A DNA stretch of 18,826 nt from the NCBI GenBank assembly GCA_052145775.1, contig JBKQNY010000029.1:1-18826 (forward strand). The letters are read 5' to 3'. Below, one piece after another: positions 15,033 to 18,826 of this stretch. Below the pieces are notes generated by a model. It ran no database searches. It worked only from the letters and a program-made list of their open reading frames with translations, and was not told the DNA's origin. This DNA comes from CAVYPR01 sp052145775 (lineage in GTDB: Bacteria > Actinomycetota > Acidimicrobiia > Acidimicrobiales > RAAP-2). Both the position numbers and the translations under genes were made by a program. Within the stretch, counting starts at the first letter, position 1. Each line of letters opens with the position of its first letter.

Positions 15033-15211
15033 AGGTCACCTGACTGCCAAGAGCGAAGCTGTCGGGGGCTTGCCGAGAAGCGGGCCAATGCTGCGTCTCC
15101 CTGAGGTGTAGCGCCTGCTCTTCGCTCAGCCAGCCGACTCCGGGGGCTCCAACGGTCGAAGGTTCCCCCGTCGGTGTCCTGTGCTGGGTCGGCGGGGCCT
15201 CGGCCGTCGGC

Positions 15212-15397
15212 TCAGGGCCGCCGGCGGGGCAGAAGAGCGCCGATGAACCAGAAGAGCGGGATGAAGATGCCCACGATGAACATCACCCAGTGGCCCTTGC
15301 GCAGCGACATGATCCCCAGGGTGAGGATCAGGACGAGATAGATCGCCCCCCACAGCACCACGAACGGACCGCTCGTCACATCGGCGATACTCGGCAT
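15212..15397 (-). CDS. 61-residue membrane protein, two helices
   Basis: ATG at 15397 with AAAGGAA seven bases upstream; an open frame to 15466 adds a basic non-conserved stretch and has no ribosome site. Two predicted membrane helices (about 11-30 and 36-55) are joined by SLRKGHW, and the protein ends in LLPRRRP. The layout resembles the membrane module of PLDc_N-like and similar small actinobacterial proteins, including the first 70 residues of the SHOCT protein at 11154, but it has no SHOCT domain. No function can be assigned. The upstream 260 bp contain two simple-sequence arrays (15503-15606). Confidence 0.75.
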   Translation of the reverse strand: MPSIADVTSGPFVVLWGAIYLVLILTLGIMSLRKGHWVMFIVGIFIPLFWFIGALLPRRRP

Positions 15398-15504
15398 CGC
15401 AGTTCCTTTCGAATGCACAAGAGACCTTCTTCGACGATTATTGCCGACCGCAGCGGCCCCCGTCACCCTTCCAGGGTGTGGCAGATGCCGGTCGCCGGAA
15501 TGCC

Positions 15505-15532
15505 GGCCGGCCGGCCGGCCGACCGACCGACC
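15505..15532. repeat. Tetranucleotide array (GGCC)4(GACC)3
   Basis: Four GGCC units (15505-15520) followed directly by three GACC units (15521-15532), as if one register had mutated and expanded. Lies about 110-135 bp upstream of the 61-residue membrane protein gene. Confidence 0.85.
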
Positions 15533-15567
15533 AAGTACGGTCCTCGGCGGCGCGCTCCTCTCGAGCA

Positions 15568-15606
15568 GGGCTGGGGCTGGGGCTGGGGCTGGGGCTGGGG
15601 CTGGGC
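15568..15606. repeat. GGGGCT hexamer array, G-quadruplex-capable
   Basis: Partial unit GGGCT, five exact GGGGCT units (15573-15602), then GGGC. Seven runs of three or four guanines separated by CT on the plus strand meet the usual G-quadruplex pattern. Read as protein it gives only alternating WG, LG or AG dipeptides, so it is not coding. It lies between the GAP-family gene stop (15661) and the small membrane gene start (15397), both on the minus strand. Confidence 0.9.
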
Positions 15607-15660
15607 GACCCTACTGGGGGCGTCGGCGCGTCCGACGGTGTCCACCGGTACTCCGGCGCG

Positions 15661-16314
15661 TCAACTCACCAGAATGTACGTGCTCTTCCCGATGAGCCAG
15701 AAGCCGAGAATCGTGGAGCCGACGATGATCACCTGGTCGGTGTGAGTGTCGATCCAGGTCCGAATGCCCGTGATGGAACGCTGGCATCGCTCGGGCCAGA
15801 ATCCGGCGTAGATCTCGATGGTGAGCATTGAGGACACCGAGATCAGGCAGAAGATGATGATCGCCAGGTAGTCCTCCCACGAGGAGAGCTTGGCCTCCAT
15901 GATGTCGGCGACGCCGGCCGCCACCAGACCCCATGGCTGTACGAGCACGGCGACGCCGGCCGCGTACAGCGGAGACATGTTGTCCACCCCAGTCTGCCAT
16001 TTGGGGACCTTCTTCTCCTTCTTCGGGCGCCCCCTCCTCCGGTACTGGCGGAGGGCGATCAGCAGCAGAGCCACTCCGATGAGGATCTTGACTGCCAGGG
16101 ATGCCAGCGACGGAGACGTGTTCGGCTTGGGAGGGTTGTTGCCGGTCGCCAGCACGGTCACGGCAATCACGATCGCCAGAGAGACGAGCCACCCGAAGAT
16201 GAAGGCTGCCCCCTTCAAGACCCCTCGACGCGAGGCGACGATCACCAGGAACGACACCAGGGGTATCGGCTCGAGCGTGATGACCAGAGCAATCAGGATG
16301 AGTTCAAAGGTCAC
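15661..16314 (-). CDS. GAP-family (Sap, sulfolipid-1-addressing-like) membrane protein
   Basis: 217 residues from GTG 16314, with AGGTGG seven or more bases upstream. Six membrane segments in two groups (about 4-27, 36-57, 71-89; 116-136, 148-169, 194-214), separated by a basic, hydrophilic loop RRRGRPKKEKKVPKWQTGVD at 92-111. The start (ALVITLEPIPLVSFLVIVAS), with a helix-breaking EPIPL, and the second half (GVAVLVQPWGLVAAGVADI) are the internal-repeat motifs of the GAP/Sap family, which is related to LysE-type exporters. The mycobacterial namesake is needed for surface localisation of sulfolipid-1; here a role in exporting a lipid or small molecule is only suggested. No biosynthetic gene adjoins. 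Confidence 0.75.
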   Translation of the reverse strand: MTFELILIALVITLEPIPLVSFLVIVASRRGVLKGAAFIFGWLVSLAIVIAVTVLATGNNPPKPNTSPSLASLAVKILIGVALLLIALRQYRRRGRPKKEKKVPKWQTGVDNMSPLYAAGVAVLVQPWGLVAAGVADIMEAKLSSWEDYLAIIIFCLISVSSMLTIEIYAGFWPERCQRSITGIRTWIDTHTDQVIIVGSTILGFWLIGKSTYILVS

Positions 16315-16479
16315 GATCGTCCACCTGCTCTCGGTGAGGTCGTCTCAGGCCCAACCGGTCGCACCTGAGGTCCGGGCGCAGTGTACTCGGGGCATTCGCA
16401 GCAGCCTGAGGACCGATACCATCCGGCCGAGGAAGCCAAGAGTCGACTTGAGCTGGCGAGCCCGACTGTCGCGCCGCAT

Positions 16480-17062
16480 TCACCAAATGAAGGGAATCAG
16501 CCGCTTGTGGTTGGCCGCGTCGTCCCGGTACGGATCACCGATGTCCTCGAGGAGCGCTTCTTCCTCCACCCTGATCCGGTAGACGACACCGCAGGACACA
16601 GCGAGGGTCAGGACGATGAGAGACCACCAGTTTCCAATGAGCAAGCCCAACCCGGTGTTGGCGAGAAGCACCCCGGCATAGCTCGGGTGCCGGATGACAC
16701 CGTAGGCCCCGCAGCGATCACCGGTTGATCGCTACTCGTCTTAACGGTGAACGTGAACTACGTCCCTAGGGTCGAGAATGTCCACAGGCGCAGGGCGACG
16801 CCACTCCAAAGGATGCCCAGGCCCCCCACGCCGCAGTCGTGGTGGCGTCGATATCGGCGCCGGGTGCGGCCCGCTTCGCCAGCACAGAGCCCACCACCCC
16901 GATGATGCGAGAAATACGTATGACCGACCTGCTACCCCGATCCGAACGCCGTGCGTCCGAGCGGTTGTTCGCGGCCTGCCTCAGCTCGAGCAGCGCCCAG
17001 ACGATTCACGTGACGATCAGCAGGGTCCGGACGACAGGTGGCGTGGTGACCGAGGAGTCCAC
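16480..17062 (-). pseudogene. Decayed isoprenylcysteine methyltransferase (ICMT)-like gene
   Basis: Reading the minus strand from GTG 17062, a protein of about 194 residues can be pieced together that matches the ICMT-like membrane methyltransferase family from end to end. Frame 1 (17062 to about 16826) gives PPVVRTLLIVT, stop, IVWALLELRQ, then SDRGSRSVIRISRIIG and PGADIDATTTAAWG. Frame 2 (about 16825-16706) gives LGILWSGVALRLWTFSTLGT, stop, FTFTVKTSSDQPVIAAGP. Frame 3 (16705-16480) gives YGVIRHPSYAGVLLANTG, and ends RVEEEALLEDIGDPYRDD, KRLIPFIW. Lesions: TGA at 17006-17008 (expected Trp), a one-base shift at the C6 run 16822-16827, TAG at 16758-16760 (expected Tyr in LGxYF), and a one-base shift near 16703-16710. 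The active-site RHPSYAG is intact. With four lesions the gene is almost surely dead unless the sequence has errors; two of the four lie at G/C runs. Confidence 0.85.
16713..16733. repeat. 8-bp inverted repeat inside the ICMT pseudogene
   Basis: AGCGATCA, 5-nt spacer, TGATCGCT, just beside the second frameshift. Probably incidental within former coding sequence. Confidence 0.3.
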
Positions 17063-17134
17063 GCGGTCCAATTCACGCCGCCGCCACCGTTGCCCAGAGT
17101 TCAAGTCCCGCGTGTCCTCGCCACGCCGAATCCC

Positions 17135-17677
17135 TCAAATGATCTGATGGTGGTGCTGGATGAGCGCCTTGAGCGCGACGAGAAGCAGCGCAAGTACGCC
17201 GGCCGTGCTGGTCACGGCGGCGAGCCGGATACCCGTGAGGCCGGCCGCCCGGCCCATCGCGTTCCCGTGCACGATGAGGAGCCCGACTGCCACGGCTAGC
17301 GCGACCTCGGCGGCCACGAACGCGGAGGCCCCGCAGAGGCGGGCCAGCAGCAAGACGATCAAGGGGAGGAACGAGGCGCTCACCATCGGCCAGGAGGTAC
17401 GCAAGGAGTGACCGACCTGGCCGAGGTGCGGTAGCTGGCCGGCCCGAGTGTGCTCACCGATGAGCTCGGCATACTGCTCGGCCAGCCAGTAGGTCACCAG
17501 GGTCACCAGGACCGTTGCCTCAAGGGCGGCCGTGCTCAGCACGTTGCCACCAGCTGCCAGTACGGAGGCGGTGATGATGGTGCCGTAGATGTTGGCTGCC
17601 CGGCGACGACCGAGGTCGCGCTCGGGGGATTCGACTCCGCTGACGGGTGCCGTTCCCCCCTCAGCGGGCTCGCTCAC
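17135..17677 (-). CDS. Uncharacterised five-helix membrane protein
   Basis: 180 residues from GTG 17677. A TACCAT hexamer (TANNNT) lies six bases upstream of that GTG, which fits a leaderless start; a longer frame to 17773 adds an Arg-rich, non-conserved extension. The first 28 residues are hydrophilic and acidic to basic (ESPERDLGRRRAA). Five likely membrane helices follow: about 30-45, 50-68, 98-115, 119-138 and 155-172. Between helices 2 and 3 is a polar loop with conserved-looking TYWLAEQYAELIGEHTRAG at 62-80 and a His/Gly-rich stretch. The C-terminus ends in HHHQII. I do not recognise the family. It is on the same strand as the ICMT remnant (72 bp downstream) and the DUF899 gene (232 bp upstream). 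Confidence 0.7.
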   Translation of the reverse strand: MSEPAEGGTAPVSGVESPERDLGRRRAANIYGTIITASVLAAGGNVLSTAALEATVLVTLVTYWLAEQYAELIGEHTRAGQLPHLGQVGHSLRTSWPMVSASFLPLIVLLLARLCGASAFVAAEVALAVAVGLLIVHGNAMGRAAGLTGIRLAAVTSTAGVLALLLVALKALIQHHHQII

Positions 17678-17765
17678 GGCACGATGGTAGCCCACAGACC
17701 GTTGAAGTCGGCGGGGTTCGACACGGTCAATCCGATGCTGCCGGCCCGTCGATGCACGGCGCGTG

Positions 17766-17802
17766 TGTCGCAAAGCGACAACGCCACTGGGCCTTGATCA
17801 AG
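17766..17802. promoter_or_regulatory. Hairpin and 10-bp palindrome in the DUF899/membrane-protein gap
   Basis: TGTCGC, loop AAA, GCGACA (17766-17780) is a 6-bp hairpin, and CTTGATCAAG (17793-17802) is a perfect palindrome. Both lie upstream of the membrane protein and downstream of the DUF899 gene, so the hairpin may end DUF899 transcription and the palindrome may be an operator. Weak evidence. Confidence 0.3.
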
Positions 17803-17909
17803 AGTCCACAACTTAGACAAGACCGGGACAGGCGCCCCCGCCGACCCCCGGCGATGGCGGTGGAGGAGCACCGTGCGTCCGCCGAGTCACGCAGCGCCTG
17901 GTCTGCCCG

Positions 17910-18629
17910 TCAGCGATAGCTGGCCTCGTACGTATCGTGACGGCGGAACCACGAATTGTCGCCCTCATTGCGACCGAACGGAGAACGGTCGAGCCACTGC
18001 CACATGCCCCAGAGTGCGTCGAGGCCCCGGGCATAGGCGGAGTAGGTGTGGTACACGACACCGTCCTCCTTGGCGAATGCACTCATGCCCGGGAGCTCAA
18101 ATGGCAACTGGGCGGGATCGAGTTGCCAGCCCTCGAGCGGGGCGAAGTTGTAGGAGCCACCCCCCGCCACCGACTCCTCAGTGAAGGAAACAGTGAAATC
18201 GGTGTTGAAGTGGCTCCGGCCAGACGATGCCCACGGAAATGACCACCCCATCCTTCCCCGGTAGGCCAACAGCTTGTCGAGCGGTGCCCGGGAGATGGCG
18301 GTGAACGCTACGTCGTGATTCTGGAGATGCAAGTGCGTCACGTCGAAGCCATCGGCAACCGACGAGCAACTTGGGCATCCCTCGTCCCAGTCTGGTCCGA
18401 ACATGAAGTGATAGACGAGGAGTTGCGAGCGGCCGTGGAACAGGTCAGCAAGGTTGGCATCGCCCTGCTCGGTGTCAAAGACATAGTCCTTGTCAACGCG
18501 CACCCAGGGCAGCTGACGACGCTGTTGGGCGACCTTGTCGTTCAGTCGGGTCACCTCTTTTTCGGACTTGAGCAGCTCTTTTCGCTCCCGAAGCCACTCG
18601 TCCCGCGTCCCAATGCGGTGGTCTGCCAT
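17910..18629 (-). CDS. DUF899-family thioredoxin-like protein
   Basis: 239 residues from ATG 18629, with GGGAGGAG seven bases upstream; a longer frame to 18662 would include that site. Family landmarks: RDEWLRERKELLKSEKEVTRL at 9-29, LPWVRVDKDYVF at 40-51, LLVYHFMFGPDWDEGCPSCS at 70-89 with a CPSC redox-type motif at 85-88, AFTAISRAPLDKL at 108-120, GMGW-like RGRMGWSFPWASS at 124-136, FNTDF at 141-145 and HTYSAYARGLDALWG at 194-208, ending in a WLDRSPFGRNE segment. The fold is thioredoxin-like and the pair of cysteines suggests a disulfide or peroxide-linked reaction, but no activity is established for this family. It has a promoter of its own and no cotranscribed gene upstream in the window. 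Confidence 0.9.
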   Translation of the reverse strand: MADHRIGTRDEWLRERKELLKSEKEVTRLNDKVAQQRRQLPWVRVDKDYVFDTEQGDANLADLFHGRSQLLVYHFMFGPDWDEGCPSCSSVADGFDVTHLHLQNHDVAFTAISRAPLDKLLAYRGRMGWSFPWASSGRSHFNTDFTVSFTEESVAGGGSYNFAPLEGWQLDPAQLPFELPGMSAFAKEDGVVYHTYSAYARGLDALWGMWQWLDRSPFGRNEGDNSWFRRHDTYEASYR

Positions 18630-18661
18630 TCTTCGCTCCTCCCGTCGGGTCGTTACGTTCA

Positions 18662-18690
18662 ACGATATGCGTCGGTAGCACTTCGACCAA
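18662..18690 (-). promoter_or_regulatory. Candidate promoter for the DUF899 gene
   Basis: On the minus strand TTGGTC (18690-18685) and TATCGT (18667-18662) are exactly 17 bp apart. Initiation near 18655 gives a leader of about 26 nt with the GGGAGGAG ribosome site. The -10 is the same hexamer seen before the binding-protein gene at 4274. Confidence 0.5.
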
Positions 18691-18826
18691 CCGATCGCTC
18701 CCCCCGCAGCTCACGTCCCTCACTTCGCCGGGGTCGACGATGCCCTCGTCAGCCCTTCAGCCGGGGCGACGTGCCAGTCCCCTCTCCTGCACTCGGCGCA
18801 TCCCCGCTCACCCAGCTCGCTGTCCG

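Noticed and set aside
7803..15062. The 12-base string AGAGCGAAGCTG shared near 7803 and 15050
   Set aside because: Flanking bases differ at once and the contexts are unrelated; a chance match is likely.
15478..15831. Open frames giving runs of LG, WG or AG dipeptides
   Set aside because: These are translations of the GGGGCT hexamer array. There is no conserved sequence around them.
16480..16671. A 63-residue protein as a real small gene
   Set aside because: It is the C-terminal piece of the decayed ICMT-like gene; the matching N-terminal parts lie just upstream in other frames.
1..18826. CRISPR array, tRNA, rRNA, insertion sequence or prophage
   Set aside because: No regularly spaced direct repeats with unique spacers, no cloverleaf with a CCA-type end, no transposase or integrase motif was found by reading both strands.

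Overview
This 18.8 kb window is high-GC actinobacterial DNA. The first gene encodes 42-residue repeats of the type GYWLVASDGGIFSFGDA, which are characteristic of Acidimicrobiia, so an Acidimicrobiales-type soil or freshwater chromosome is the best guess. GTG and TTG starts, a GTGA stop/start overlap and several promoters set almost directly against the start codon (leaderless style) fit that. I see no rRNA, tRNA, CRISPR array, transposase, integrase or phage gene.

Positions 1-4200 hold mostly housekeeping and accessory enzymes: a short secreted repeat protein (94-597, +), a luciferase-like flavin monooxygenase (614-1720, -), a divergent short-chain dehydrogenase (1946-2767, +) behind a TTGACA promoter, a two-CBS-domain protein (2942-3373, +), and a convergent, overlapping gene (3360-4178, -) that joins an archaeal-type CMP-kinase-like P-loop domain to a ParB-like domain. 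Positions 4200-10000 hold an orphan type I periplasmic binding protein (4288-5718), a GH13 alpha-glucosidase (5816-7429) and an acyltransferase-3/SGNH membrane O-acyltransferase (7837-9951), all on +. A nucleoside phosphorylase/nucleosidase-family enzyme follows on - (10110-10823).

Positions 11100-16300 look like a stress or envelope neighbourhood: a membrane SHOCT protein (11154-11546) closed by a strong hairpin, a PadR regulator (11644-11949) translationally coupled to a CHR-family chromate transporter (11946-13124), an HdeD/DUF308 membrane protein, a DUF6325 + SHOCT pair, a 61-residue two-helix membrane protein and a GAP (Sap)-family membrane protein. A 30-bp palindromic element abuts the PadR start and is the clearest regulatory site here. 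Between the last two genes lie two microsatellites, one of them a GGGGCT hexamer array able to form G-quadruplexes.

Positions 16480-18826 contain a decayed isoprenylcysteine methyltransferase-like gene. It can be followed end to end (17062 down to 16480, -) only by crossing two stop codons and two frameshifts. Beyond it are an unassigned five-helix membrane protein (17135-17677, -) and a DUF899 thioredoxin-like protein (17910-18629, -) with a well-spaced promoter. I found no clearly new multi-gene system. The best candidates for novelty are the kinase/ParB-like fusion, the PadR operator with its coupled transporter, and the small-membrane-protein cluster.
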